From Gimesia algae (lineage in GTDB: Bacteria > Planctomycetota > Planctomycetia > Planctomycetales > Planctomycetaceae): a stretch of DNA of 64,000 nucleotides. The stretch's first letter is position 1, and the number at the start of each line of letters is the position of its first letter. The stretch spans positions 248,001 to 312,000 of the forward strand of contig NZ_CP036343.1 of the NCBI RefSeq assembly GCF_007746795.1, in the 5' to 3' direction. Position numbers and translations under genes: made by a program. Positions 9,294-19,700 of this stretch are shown in pieces. Under the pieces are notes generated by a model that was not told where the DNA came from, searched no databases, and saw only the letters and a program-made list of their open reading frames with translations.

Positions 9294-10793
9294 TCAATCC
9301 TGTTTTGCTGTGTCTGGCACTGGTCTGCTCTGGAAAGGACGATCTGCGTCTTGAGAGAGCGCGTCGGAATAGTCAAGCAGGTTGGATGTGTCCTGCAGTG
9401 ACGGTCCTGAATTCCATCCGGTTCCCTCTGCAATCCCAGGCGTTTCCTGTGTCGCGGGGTCCTGTTCTCGCGCAGGAAGCGTTTCGTTGGCTGGCTGATG
9501 CTGAACGGAAGTCGGCGTCAGGACTTTGCCGATTAGAAGAATGATCAGCGTTATCAGCAGGATCAGACTTAAGCTACCGGCAATCAGCCAGCGCTGGTTG
9601 TTTGCGGGACGCGATGCCTTCCTGATCAAAACCGTGCTGTTCTTTCCCTCAGACGGAAGTGCTCTTACCGGCATCGGAACTGAGTCGGGTGTTTGCAGAT
9701 GCGCCAGCCATTGATTCAGTAAGCCGGATATTTCTTCGGCGGATTGAAAACGGTCTTCGCGAGGTTTTTCAAGTAACTTCGTCACGATCTCTTCGAGCCA
9801 GAAGGGCACATCGGCGTTGATGCTCCTTAAACTGCGTGGAGTGTCTTTTCCAATACGATTTAACACGCCCATCGTCGTTTCGGCGCGAAACGGGCTGCGA
9901 CCTGCGAGCATGAAGTACATCACGCTGCCGAGCGAAAAAAGATCACTGCGATGGTCGATCGAATCACCGTGAGCCTGTTCCGGCGACATGTATTGAGGCG
10001 TACCCGCGATCACACCACTGCGGGTCATACTGGCATCATCGACCGCGCGTGCCAGACCAAAGTCTGTGATCTGAACCCGTTCGACACCATTCTCCAGAAG
10101 GATGTTCTCCGGCTTTATATCTCGATGAACCAGTCCCTGGACGTGCGCAGCTGAGAGCCCGTCGGCGACCTGTGCAGCAATTCGTATGGATTCAATGACA
10201 GACAGTGGCCCGTATTTCTCAATGCGTCGTTGCAGACTTTTCCCTTCCACGACAGGCATCACCAGATACGGCAGTCCATTATGTTCGTTGACAGTTAAAA
10301 TCGGCACAACGTGCGGATGCACCACCGCTGCGGCGCTCTTTGCCTCTCGGGAGAAACGCTTGCGGGCTGCAGCGCTGCTGGCGAACCGGGGAGAGAGAAC
10401 TTTGATTGCACATTGGCGATCGAGTGCCGTATCGAGCCCCCGCAGCACAATCCCCATGCCGCCTCGTCCCAGAAACTCCAGAATTTCGTAACGCGCGAAA
10501 CGTCCCAGCGAATCGTCACGCTCGGTAGGTTCCAGCAAATCTGTCTGGTCGTCTTCCTGTGGGCGAATACCAGGGTAGTCTGCCGACAATGCGAACTCGG
10601 AGAGTTCATCGTCCCGCAGCATTTCTCCCACATCGTCCCATGACAGTCCCTGCCGGGACAAAGTATCAATTTGTTCCAGGCAGACTTCGCATGATTCGAC
10701 GTGTTCGATCAATGCACTCTGCTGCTGATCGTCAAGCTGATCACGCAGGTAGCGTTCCAGCGTCGTTACGTCGAAATGAAAACGTGCCACCAT
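9294..10793 (-). CDS. Membrane Ser/Thr protein kinase (PknB/STK type) with N-terminal HxxxCxxC motif
   Basis: 499 residues. N-terminus: a short helical domain with H31-x3-C35-x2-C38, the pattern of zinc-binding anti-sigma domains. Kinase domain about 102-365: glycine loop GRGGMG at 109-114, Lys131, HRDIKPEN at 223-230, DFG at 244-246, and GTPQYMSPEQ activation segment, so all catalytic residues are present. A transmembrane helix at about 402-422 (WLIAGSLSLILLITLIILLIG) precedes a short extracytoplasmic Pro/Gln-rich tail. It starts 11 bp after an ECF sigma gene; this sigma-kinase pairing is common in planctomycetes, where the kinase is thought to control the sigma factor. Substrate and signal are not visible. 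Confidence 0.93.
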   Translation of the reverse strand: MVARFHFDVTTLERYLRDQLDDQQQSALIEHVESCEVCLEQIDTLSRQGLSWDDVGEMLRDDELSEFALSADYPGIRPQEDDQTDLLEPTERDDSLGRFARYEILEFLGRGGMGIVLRGLDTALDRQCAIKVLSPRFASSAAARKRFSREAKSAAAVVHPHVVPILTVNEHNGLPYLVMPVVEGKSLQRRIEKYGPLSVIESIRIAAQVADGLSAAHVQGLVHRDIKPENILLENGVERVQITDFGLARAVDDASMTRSGVIAGTPQYMSPEQAHGDSIDHRSDLFSLGSVMYFMLAGRSPFRAETTMGVLNRIGKDTPRSLRSINADVPFWLEEIVTKLLEKPREDRFQSAEEISGLLNQWLAHLQTPDSVPMPVRALPSEGKNSTVLIRKASRPANNQRWLIAGSLSLILLITLIILLIGKVLTPTSVQHQPANETLPAREQDPATQETPGIAEGTGWNSGPSLQDTSNLLDYSDALSQDADRPFQSRPVPDTAKQD

Positions 10794-10804
10794 ACTATTT
10801 TACC

Positions 10805-11389
10805 TTATTCTTCGAATTGGCGTACTTTATCGCGTAACCGGGCCAGAACACGACAGCGGGCCGTACGTACCGATCCTGGCGATTTATCCAACTGCTGTGC
10901 GACGTCAGCAATCGAATGTCCCTCCACTGTCGTCAGCCAGAAGGAAAGCCAGATGGGATCTTTAAACTCAGTCTTCAATTCCTCAGCCGCCGCACGAAAC
11001 CGCACCCGCCGCAATTCCATATCAAACAGTGTTGCCGTGGGTTCATCACACGCAGGAATCTGTTGCAGCATTTCCAGTACCTTACTGTCGCCCGAGCCAA
11101 CGGGGCCTTTGAAACGTGTCAAATGGTTGATCACCAGATTCCGGGTAATCGTTCTCAGCCAGCCTCGAAAGGAACCAGCGGCATGCGGGTCGAAGCGTTC
11201 GATTGATTTGCGGACGGCGGTCAATACGTCCTGAGACAGATCTTCTGCGTCGGCGTACTGTAAACCTCTCATACGAGCAACTCGCACGATCAGCGGTCGA
11301 TAGATGCCGTTGAATTCATCCCAGGCAGCATCCTCCGTGGGATGCTGTAGTCTTGCAATCAGCGACACTCTTGTTTCAGGACCTTGCAA
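10805..11389 (-). CDS. ECF RNA polymerase sigma factor
   Basis: 194 residues with region 2 (about 25-95: EFNGIYRPLIVRVARMRGL, AEDLSQDVLTAV, SFRGWLRTITRNLVINHLTRF) and region 4 (about 135-190: LSFWLTTVEGHSIADVAQQLDKSPGSVRTARCRVLARLRDK). I accept the TTG start at 11389 because GGAGGAG lies 5 bases upstream and the next in-frame ATG would delete region 2. It is followed after 11 bp by the membrane kinase. The group belongs to ECF factors encoded beside Ser/Thr kinases. Its target promoter is unknown. Confidence 0.92.
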   Translation of the reverse strand: MQGPETRVSLIARLQHPTEDAAWDEFNGIYRPLIVRVARMRGLQYADAEDLSQDVLTAVRKSIERFDPHAAGSFRGWLRTITRNLVINHLTRFKGPVGSGDSKVLEMLQQIPACDEPTATLFDMELRRVRFRAAAEELKTEFKDPIWLSFWLTTVEGHSIADVAQQLDKSPGSVRTARCRVLARLRDKVRQFEE

Positions 11390-11649
11390 AGCGACTCCTC
11401 CAATGAATTACACACAAGAATGAAGCGGTTGTTACAAAAAAAATAAAAAAATCGAAACAGATACCTTCAGGCAAGTTGAAGTGGCAAGTAAGAAAACGAA
11501 ACAAGTTCTGTTTACGATGATTTGCCAGTTCTTGCAAGTCCTTACCTGGGTTGGTATTCGAATACATTTGACATGGGAAGGCCTTCTGTCATTTATATCA
11601 GTTTCCCATCTGAATGCAGCATCGTTTTCTGCTTCTGACCAGAATGAGG

Positions 11650-11692
11650 TTGACGACAAGTGTCGTTGGTTTATACTGACGACACCTGTCGT
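11650..11692 (+). promoter_or_regulatory. Promoter with two BlaI-type operators
   Basis: A sigma-70-like promoter, TTGACG (11650-11655), 16 bp spacer, TATACT (11672-11677). Two palindromes cover it: ACGACAAGTGTCGT (11653-11666) over the -35 box and ACGACACCTGTCGT (11679-11692) just after the -10 box, 26 bp centre to centre. This fits autorepression of the BlaI-M56 operon that starts at 11724. Confidence 0.75.
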
Positions 11693-11723
11693 TTAAACTG
11701 CTATCACTAAATGAGGTCAGCCA

Positions 11724-12122
11724 ATGACGAATGCCGAGGGGACGCTTACGGCGGCTCAATACCAAATACTGGAAGTAATCTGGAGCGGACCGGACGCCGG
11801 TGCGACCGTGACACAGATCTGGCAAGCGATTTGCCACCAGCGCGAGGTGACGCGGACGACGGTTTTGAATCAAGTTGATCGTCTGGAGAAACGTGGCTGG
11901 TTGCGACGGAAGAAACACGACGATGGTTATCGTTATGTGGCGACACAGAGTCGCGAACAGGCAGCGCGCGAAATCACGGCCGAGTTTGTGGACTCGTACT
12001 TTGCCGGTTCGGCCAGTGAACTGCTGATGAGTTTGCTGGGCACGAAGAAGCTGAAGCCAGCCGAGATTGCAAGGCTGCGTAAATTGCTCAATTCGAATTC
12101 AACAGACCGTAAGAAACAATAA
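11724..12122 (+). CDS. BlaI/MecI/CopY family repressor
   Basis: 132 residues. The winged helix occupies about residues 8-78 (LTAAQYQILEVIW, TVTQIWQAICHQREVTRTTVLNQVDRLEKRGWLRRKK, GYRYVAT), and the C-terminal helices (EFVDSYFAGSASELLMSLL, EIARLRKLL) form the dimer part that the partner protease cleaves in known systems. ATG preceded by GAGGTC. The M56 partner begins 14 bp downstream. Two palindromes over its own promoter are the likely operators. In beta-lactamase systems the pair senses beta-lactams, but in planctomycetes such pairs are numerous and the signal is generally unknown. Confidence 0.92.
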   Translation: MTNAEGTLTAAQYQILEVIWSGPDAGATVTQIWQAICHQREVTRTTVLNQVDRLEKRGWLRRKKHDDGYRYVATQSREQAAREITAEFVDSYFAGSASELLMSLLGTKKLKPAEIARLRKLLNSNSTDRKKQ

Positions 12123-12135
12123 CAGGAGTCGCCTG

Positions 12136-15100
12136 ATGCCATTCTTTGGATTATCACCTCAATTCGGTTTGCTGGTTCTGAATATTGCGGCCGCTTCAAT
12201 CTTTGTGGGACTCGTGGCCATTTTCGCGGGACGACTGGCGCGCAGCGGATCGCTGCCGACGCGGCATGGCATGTACTGTGTCGCACTCGTGCTGATGCTT
12301 ATCAGTCCGCTTGTGATTTGGGGGGCCGCCAGCCTGGGACTGGGAGCGGTGCCAATTACTATTGGATTAGCAGTGTCCGAGGCTGTGTCTGCCTCAGGCC
12401 GTTCTCTGCCTGTGATCAATGAGGAACTACCCCCTGTGCAGGCATCGGAGTCAATCACCACAAACCAGGCAGAACACATTGCTCCTGATAGAATCACTGC
12501 TCGCCCCGATAATCAACCTGGGATGCCTGTGGCGGAACTCTCTGGTGAGTCTCTACCACCAGCAGTCTCGACGGAATTACTGCCTTCGCAGCCGAGACTC
12601 TTAAGAGGCGAAGTGATTCGAGGTGCAGGTGCTGTGCTGGTCCTGATCTGGTCTTTCGTTTCTGCCTGGTATCTGGTGAACTTGGTGCGAAGTCTGTTTA
12701 CCATTCGTCGGCTGCGGCGTTCCTTGCGACCGTCCACCGATCCACGTGTTATCAATGCTCTGCATCAGGCAACCCCTGATGCGGGACAGCGCGTCTGCCT
12801 GACTGTTTTTGAATCGCATATTGTTCCTGCTCCCTTAACCTTGGGGCTCTGGCGTTCGGCGATTGTGATTCCTGATGGACTGGCTGAGACTCTCGGTGAG
12901 GATGAGTTAACGTGTGTACTGGCGCATGAAGCAGCTCATGTGAAACGCCATGATACGACAATTGCGTTTCTACAACAGTTAGCCGTGATCGGGTTCTGGT
13001 GGAATCCTTTGCTCCATATGATTAATCGCAGGATAGGCCAGTTACGCGAACAGATCTGTGATGACTATGTGGTCGAGCAGCGCGGAGCGGGGTTACCTCT
13101 GGCAGAAGCGATCGTCAAAGTTGCGGAATGGTCGGTAGGCAGGAATGTTCCTGTGCCTTTAACGATAACGTTACTCGACGATACGGGGGACATGGAACAA
13201 CGCATCATACGACTGATGAAACCTGCCCGCCCGCTTTCGATCAGACTCAATCTCCGATCGGCGACGCTGGTCGGATTGTTTGGGATGCTGCTGGCTGCAA
13301 TACCGCTGATGCCGGTTGTTCGTGCTCAGATTGTCTCGCCGGAAACCGCAGCCCCTGAAAAAGTCACGACACAAATCGTGGAAGCCAAACCGGTCGCCAC
13401 TGATGAGGAGCCTGGGGAATGGCACGTTCGTATCCATGCAGTCGATGCAGAAGGGAAACCCATCCCGAATCCCCAGATCGGTGTTCGCACTGGTTCTCAA
13501 AAAGAACCGGACTGGCAGACGGGAAGCCCTGATGGGAAATTCACTCTGACATTTTCGACGCGGAAACAACGCTATTGTTATCTGCTCGCACGGGCCAGCG
13601 GTTATGCGCCCATGCGTGCGTTCTGGGGGAGGAGTCAGAGTCAGGCCGAAGAAATGTTGCCGGCTGAACTCACGTTTCAAATGACAAAGGCGATCACTGT
13701 TGGCGGTACGGTTGTGGATCAAGACAACGAGCCCATCGCGAATGCCAGTGTGCTGTTTTCTGCGGGCAGCCAAAAGACGAATCCGACGCAACGACCGGAA
13801 AACAGTTTTTACGAAGAGAAATATGTGACTGACCAGCAAGGTCGCTGGCGGTGTGATCTGGCTCCGTCGGACATCAGTAGTGCCTCCCTCAAAGTCTCAC
13901 ACCCTGATTATGCAAGCCAGCCCACTACTTTTGATCAAACGAACCAGATCCCGGAATTACGAAAGCTGACACATTCCTGGACATTGAAGAAAGGCTTTGT
14001 CATTACGGGGCGTGTTGTGGACACGGATGGTGAGCCCGTCACAGGAGCCATACTGGGTTTAGGAGAATTAAATACTTCTTCACAAAAAGGACCTTTTGCG
14101 CGGACCGACGCAGCAGGCTGGTATCGTTTTGAACGCGTCAGCCCTCAACATGAGCTGCGCAATGATGATGATCCGATCCGCTTCACAATCACGATATTGA
14201 AACGGGGATATATGCCGGTCCTGGAATCTGTTCCCGGTTACGGCAAACGTCCACTCGGTGATTCGACTGAACAGAAGCGCGTGGTGAATTTTACGCTGAA
14301 GCCCGGCGTGAAGGTCAAGCTGCACGTCGTCGACACACAGGGTCAACCGGTGTCAGGCGCATGGGTGACACTCAATAACTGGCACGATACAACGACATTG
14401 CGAGTACTGCAAAGATATGAGTTACCTGCCATGACCGATGAGGCAGGCAACTGGGAGTGGAATAATGCGCCGCCGGATGAGTTAATCAGTTATGACCTGG
14501 GAAAAAGTGGATATGCCATGGTACAAAATCTTCGAATCACTGCCAGTGACGCGGAAACGAAACAAACAGTCATACTCAAAGAGCCGCAGCTGATTACAGG
14601 AAATGTCATTGATGCGAAGACGAGGCAGCCGATTTCTGAGTTCGTTGTAGGGCGTGGGTTTGAAAGAGTTGCCGGTCATCCGGACGGCCTGTATTGGACC
14701 AGTGATTTGGCGAGAGGAAAAAACGGTGTCTATCAAATGCGAGTGACCATGCCTGGCAGCGGACGTTATACCTATCGTGCTCAGGCTAAAGGCTACGAGA
14801 CAGCCGTCAGTAAGTCCACGCGATTCAAGCCCGGCAAAACAACCCTTAACTTTGAACTGCAGCCTGTCCCTCAAGAACCTGATATGAGAGGTGTCAATAC
14901 AGACTCTCAAGTGAAAGACATCGTCAGGCAGAATCAACGTGAAGCCGATAAAGTGAAGTCCGCAGTCTTTGTTCCCCGAAAAAACACAATCTCCGGCCGC
15001 ATCGTGAATCAGCAGCAGCAGGGGATCGGTGGGGCGACGGTAGCGCTGGTCGCTTTCTCCAATATGGAGATGCAAAACTTTTCTGGTCAAGGGCGTGTCA

Positions 15101-16596
15101 TTGCAGAGACAGTTGCGGATTCACTGGGAAATTATGCAATTCAGGTTCCTGCTGAGGAGTTGAAGAAACGAAACTTCGGTGCGGTATGGGCGAAGGCGAA
15201 GGGGCATGTTGCGGCCCGCAGCAACTGGTCGACCGTAATTTCTGCTTTGACGGAGAAAAAACGACCGGAGTTGGTGCTGAGCGCAACTCCTGGGACCTGG
15301 GTTGAGGTGCTTGACGCGACAGGTGCTCCGCGTGCGGGAGTGCGTGCGATTCCGCGCAGTATTGGAGTGCCTCGTGGTGTAGGCCATCCACTGCCGATAA
15401 AATGGGAAAAAGAGTCGACCGGAACCACAGACGAAAATGGGAAAGCCCATTTACCACACGTTGATCCAGCCGCTCTGAAGGAGATTGTACTGATCCCGCC
15501 GGGTGGCATGGGTAGCCTGCGATATAACCAGAACTTTTTCCTGAATGTACGCCCTGCGGAAGAGGAGCCGCATTTCAAACTGCAGTTGCCTGAAACCGGC
15601 TCAGTGAAGGGGCAATTGGTCGTCGCCGAAGGATTCGTATTACCACAGGATTTACAGTTCCGCTTAGAATCTGTGCCCTACAGACCACCGGGATTTCAAC
15701 ATGTTGTCGACGTTCCGATTGCCGCTGATGGAACGTTCTCTATCGACAAACTGGCCGTTGGTCCGATTTTTGTACCGGCTTTTTTACCCGAGGACCAACC
15801 TCTGCGTGCGGATGTAGCTGCTCGAATCGAGGTGAAAGCGAACGAAGAAACTCAGCTCAAAATTCCTGTGGCGCCCGGTGTGAAAGTCCAGGGACGCATT
15901 CAAAAATCTGATACGCAGGAGAACGTCAAAAATTACGAGATGACTTTGATTTACGGGCAGTCCATCAGTAACAGAGGATCGCGTTTTGGCGGGTTGAGTT
16001 TTAAAGTGGTGACTGATGCTGAAGGACGCTTTGAATGCATCGTTCCGCCGGGCCCCATAAATCTGCGGATGAATCGTATTGCAGATGGTTATGCAGCAGT
16101 CACATCCTGGCTGCCACGAGAGCAGCGCGGGACCTGGGGCATGAAGTTTGACATTCCGGACCAGGAGTCATTCGACCTGGGAACGATTGAGCTTGTTAAG
16201 AATGAGCGTATTACCGGAAAGGTGGTCGACCTTAATAATCGACCTCTGGTGGACTGGCGCGTTTATGGTTTTCCGAAGATCCCCAATTTCACCCAGGGGG
16301 AAACAATGAATTCGATGGCAGGAGTCAGCACTAATCAAGAGGGGGTTTTCAAAGGCCGTTATCCTCAAACGTACCCTCCCGCCTACTGGAAAGTTTCGCA
16401 TCGGGTCTGGGAGACGAAGTACAAGTTTAAAGATATGAGGTATGTGGCCAGAGTCATCTCTCACAAGCCGTTCATTCTGCAGATAGACACTGCAAAGGTA
16501 TGGACCGAGGGAGAACCGATTCCCTACGACCCCATCCCCCTGTCAGAACCCGTTCCCGCAACGAAGGCTGAGGATTCTACTGGTGAAAACAATTGA
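12136..16596 (+). CDS. Giant BlaR1-type M56 metallopeptidase with repeated carboxypeptidase-regulatory-like domains
   Basis: 1,486 residues from the ATG at 12136 (AGGAGTC upstream). The first about 400 residues hold several membrane helices and a cytosolic zinc protease: HEAAH at about 264-268 and a downstream LREQICDDYV carrying the third-ligand Glu. A last membrane helix (about 380-400, VGLFGMLLAAIPLMPVV) leads to about 1,080 extracytoplasmic residues made of many Ig-like carboxypeptidase-regulatory units, recognisable by VVDQDNEPIANASV, VVDTDGEPVTGAIL, VVDTQGQPVSGAWV, VDLNNRPLVDWRV and similar. No penicillin-binding domain as in classical BlaR1. The likely role is sensing an extracellular ligand and cleaving the BlaI protein encoded just upstream; the ligand is unknown. 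Confidence 0.88.
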   Translation: MPFFGLSPQFGLLVLNIAAASIFVGLVAIFAGRLARSGSLPTRHGMYCVALVLMLISPLVIWGAASLGLGAVPITIGLAVSEAVSASGRSLPVINEELPPVQASESITTNQAEHIAPDRITARPDNQPGMPVAELSGESLPPAVSTELLPSQPRLLRGEVIRGAGAVLVLIWSFVSAWYLVNLVRSLFTIRRLRRSLRPSTDPRVINALHQATPDAGQRVCLTVFESHIVPAPLTLGLWRSAIVIPDGLAETLGEDELTCVLAHEAAHVKRHDTTIAFLQQLAVIGFWWNPLLHMINRRIGQLREQICDDYVVEQRGAGLPLAEAIVKVAEWSVGRNVPVPLTITLLDDTGDMEQRIIRLMKPARPLSIRLNLRSATLVGLFGMLLAAIPLMPVVRAQIVSPETAAPEKVTTQIVEAKPVATDEEPGEWHVRIHAVDAEGKPIPNPQIGVRTGSQKEPDWQTGSPDGKFTLTFSTRKQRYCYLLARASGYAPMRAFWGRSQSQAEEMLPAELTFQMTKAITVGGTVVDQDNEPIANASVLFSAGSQKTNPTQRPENSFYEEKYVTDQQGRWRCDLAPSDISSASLKVSHPDYASQPTTFDQTNQIPELRKLTHSWTLKKGFVITGRVVDTDGEPVTGAILGLGELNTSSQKGPFARTDAAGWYRFERVSPQHELRNDDDPIRFTITILKRGYMPVLESVPGYGKRPLGDSTEQKRVVNFTLKPGVKVKLHVVDTQGQPVSGAWVTLNNWHDTTTLRVLQRYELPAMTDEAGNWEWNNAPPDELISYDLGKSGYAMVQNLRITASDAETKQTVILKEPQLITGNVIDAKTRQPISEFVVGRGFERVAGHPDGLYWTSDLARGKNGVYQMRVTMPGSGRYTYRAQAKGYETAVSKSTRFKPGKTTLNFELQPVPQEPDMRGVNTDSQVKDIVRQNQREADKVKSAVFVPRKNTISGRIVNQQQQGIGGATVALVAFSNMEMQNFSGQGRVIAETVADSLGNYAIQVPAEELKKRNFGAVWAKAKGHVAARSNWSTVISALTEKKRPELVLSATPGTWVEVLDATGAPRAGVRAIPRSIGVPRGVGHPLPIKWEKESTGTTDENGKAHLPHVDPAALKEIVLIPPGGMGSLRYNQNFFLNVRPAEEEPHFKLQLPETGSVKGQLVVAEGFVLPQDLQFRLESVPYRPPGFQHVVDVPIAADGTFSIDKLAVGPIFVPAFLPEDQPLRADVAARIEVKANEETQLKIPVAPGVKVQGRIQKSDTQENVKNYEMTLIYGQSISNRGSRFGGLSFKVVTDAEGRFECIVPPGPINLRMNRIADGYAAVTSWLPREQRGTWGMKFDIPDQESFDLGTIELVKNERITGKVVDLNNRPLVDWRVYGFPKIPNFTQGETMNSMAGVSTNQEGVFKGRYPQTYPPAYWKVSHRVWETKYKFKDMRYVARVISHKPFILQIDTAKVWTEGEPIPYDPIPLSEPVPATKAEDSTGENN

Positions 16597-16638
16597 GTGC
16601 TCACTCTGCAACTTCCCAGGGATCTATCAGCGAGCGCT

Positions 16639-16712
16639 CGGTATTTTTGCGACCACGAAAAGTACGAAACGACACGAAAATGATTTAATTCGGATATCTG
16701 GTTCCGGACACC
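16639..16712. repeat. ACCACGAAA-family dispersed repeat, copy 2
   Basis: GGTATTTTTGCGACCACG, then AAAAGTACGAAACGACACG and a diverged GATTTAATTCGGA tail, matching the copies at 20286 and 20883 over about 70 bases. Confidence 0.7.
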
Positions 16713-16731
16713 TGTGATGTTGTCAGCGTGG

Positions 16732-19700
16732 TCATTTGGCATTGATTTCTGCTGTGTTTTGCACACGAAAATAAAACACGCCTGTCTGTCCCGAGGCCAG
16801 TTCCCGGACGTGAACTTTCCACATCCCGGGCCGATCGTTGCTGGCAATGTCGAGCTTTAAAGGCAGTTGTCCCTGTTCGGCTCCGTAATATCCGCTGAAT
16901 TCGGCGACCCTGCCGGCGGGATCGGTGATCTTTACTTCCAATGGAATCACAGCAGGGATGGTTTTTGATTTGCTATCAAGTACCGACACCAGCAACTCGA
17001 GCGGCTTTCCGGCTGGCGTGCTTTGAGCGCCGGTGATTTTCACTGCAGCGATTGGAGTGGGAGTCACCAGAAACACTCTTCCTTCGCAGGGGCCCAGTTG
17101 CACGGGCCAGCTTACCTTGTGTTCTGCATTCTGAGCCGGGATTTCCCGGTTTGCCTGTAAATCATAAACGTGACCACCGTCGCGTAATAAAGTGAGTTTA
17201 CCTTCTGCTGGCAGGCCATCTTCCATCACCAGGCCATGCTGTCCCACATACGTTCCAAATTCGCGTCGATCATTGACCACGAATACATAATCACTGATTC
17301 CAGCCGAGCGGGTTCTGGTCACGATCTCGGGAGTCGTAGACTGCGAATACCATTCATACCGTCCTGCCAAAGCGGATTTTAACTGCGCTGCATGCTGCAG
17401 AATGGTCTTCTGATCTTCCTGTGTCCGTTTGGAACGTACAAATTTCGGCAGCACGATGTCCGCTTTGATCGCCGGTGTCAAATTGGGGTCGCCAATGACG
17501 ATGCCTCCCCGTTTCTGAAAGGCCAGGATCTTTTCTACGACGGAGCGGGTCAGCACATCACAGTCAGCCAGTACAAGCAGCTTGTATTGGTCCAGCCCTT
17601 TCTTGAGCAGTGTCTCTTCAAAAATCACTTCGGGCTGCAACTGTGCATGCAGGAGCGTCAGGTATGCTTCGTCATGGTAATACCCGTAACTCCCGCGGCC
17701 TGCGAATATTTGCGATGTGAAGCTGTCGAGGTACGCGACATCAGCCTGACGGTCGGGGACTTTTAACAGCGTCGGTCCCAGCGGCTCCAGGATTTCCCGA
17801 TGCAGGCGTTTGAATTCCGTCTGCAGATCGGGCTGCGTGTATTTGTAGGCATGTGTGCCATCGGTGGGCACCAGGGAGGACCAGCCGTGATACATCAGGC
17901 CTGTTACGGGTCGTGCAATTTTGCTCCAGAAAGCGCTGCGTAAATGTGTGGGTGCGATGGAAATATAAGCGGCATCGGGATCATGATCATCAAACGGGGA
18001 GGCGATAAATTCTTTGCCGGTTTTCTTTGGCGCGCTGGAAGAGCGGTACCAGAACAGTTGTGTCATTTTCATGACATCCTGTGGTTTGTCTGAAGCGGCT
18101 GCCATCGCAAAGACTTCATCACAAAAATAGCCCACGCGTAATGCCGAAGGTTCGGTATAGGTCCACTGGCTGATCACATCCACCTCTCCGCCTGAGCCGC
18201 CGATACTGGGAGCACGAATCGCAGGATCATAAAATGTCCAGATCCGATCTCGCCCGTCGGCTTTCAAGCCACGGTGCAGCGCGGTGTGTAACGGATTCCA
18301 GCCATCACCGACGGTCCAGAACCAGCGATAAAACTTCAGCAACCGATCATCATCGGGCAGCACCCGGTTTTTGGGGAAATCGGGGATGGTATGCCAGCGT
18401 GGCCCGATTTTATCAGTCACCTCTGCCGGAATCTCTTCGCCAGAGAATTCACGATAACGTGCAAAATCACTCTTGGAAAAACTGACGTGTGTACTGTCGC
18501 GAACTTCACTGTTGATGAGTGCTGCTGCTAAAGCGGGATGGTCACCATACATCTCCCCCACACTGCGGCCATAGTTTTCTGAGAACTCCTGCAGCCCGGG
18601 CAAGGATGCGTTGCAATCGTGCCGTTGATAAGGCTGACCGTTTCGATCGACTCGGCTCAACTCTTTACGAGCTTTTAAAAAGTGGCCTGCATAGAGTGAA
18701 GCAGCGATATCAAAATCATTCGCCAGGGCTGAATCGAGCATGCCCCTGACGGCATTGATCGTTGCTGGACCATCTGTCGGCACCGGTTTGCCGGCGTCCC
18801 AGACTTTTTGTGGTGATGTCGAAAAACCGAGGCAATGGTTAAAACCCAGATCCTGCAGGCGCGGCAGTTCTTTTTCGAATTCACCAGGACTGCCAATGCC
18901 CCACATCAAGACAGGCATGCGTCCCGGTACTCTTCGCGGTACCAGTTTGAGTAACAGGCTCTCTTCGCGCGACATCGGGTAGTCGCCTCCGACACTGACC
19001 TGTCCCAGGAGAATGTAATCATCGGGCCGCAGAGAAGTGTCGAAAGAAACCTGTTCGGTATACTTTCCCTCAGCGGGCAGTTCCGGCAGGTCAATCTCGC
19101 GCTCCATCCAGCCCGGGCCGAGCAATCGCAGTTTCGCGCCACCCAACGATGTCTGCTGCTGGTTGCGGACGGTGACTTGAATCTTTGGTGAGGATTCAAA
19201 GCGGCGCCAGACACTCCGGTCAACGGTCAGCGAAATGGTCAGGGGATTGAATTCGAGCGCCCCCGAGCTGATGCGCACCTCATCGATGAAGCCGGGAAAA
19301 CCGCCGTAGTTACTGCCGATCCGATCTCCAATACTTAAGGGAAGTTTACCGGCGGCGATTCCGTGTCGGCCAGGTCGGGTGACATTTCCGACGGAGGATC
19401 CATTTTGATAAAAGCGAACCGTACCCGCTCCATCGTAGCTGAACGCCACATGTTGCCAGACGTCCTGTTCAAAGCTGAGAAAATCGGTGACAAAGGTTTC
19501 TGTCTCTTCTCCAAAGCCCAGCACCACATTCATCCGCCTTCGACCGGCAGGGTTGGGTGGACTCAATAACCACTGGTAGTCATGCTTTGAGGCGTATTTC
19601 TTATCGATCAGATAGGTCAGGCTGGCCTCGCGTAACTGCGCCTTTGGCTTGATCCACATTTCTACGGTGAAGGCACCGGGGGGACTCAGCTCCGGATGAT

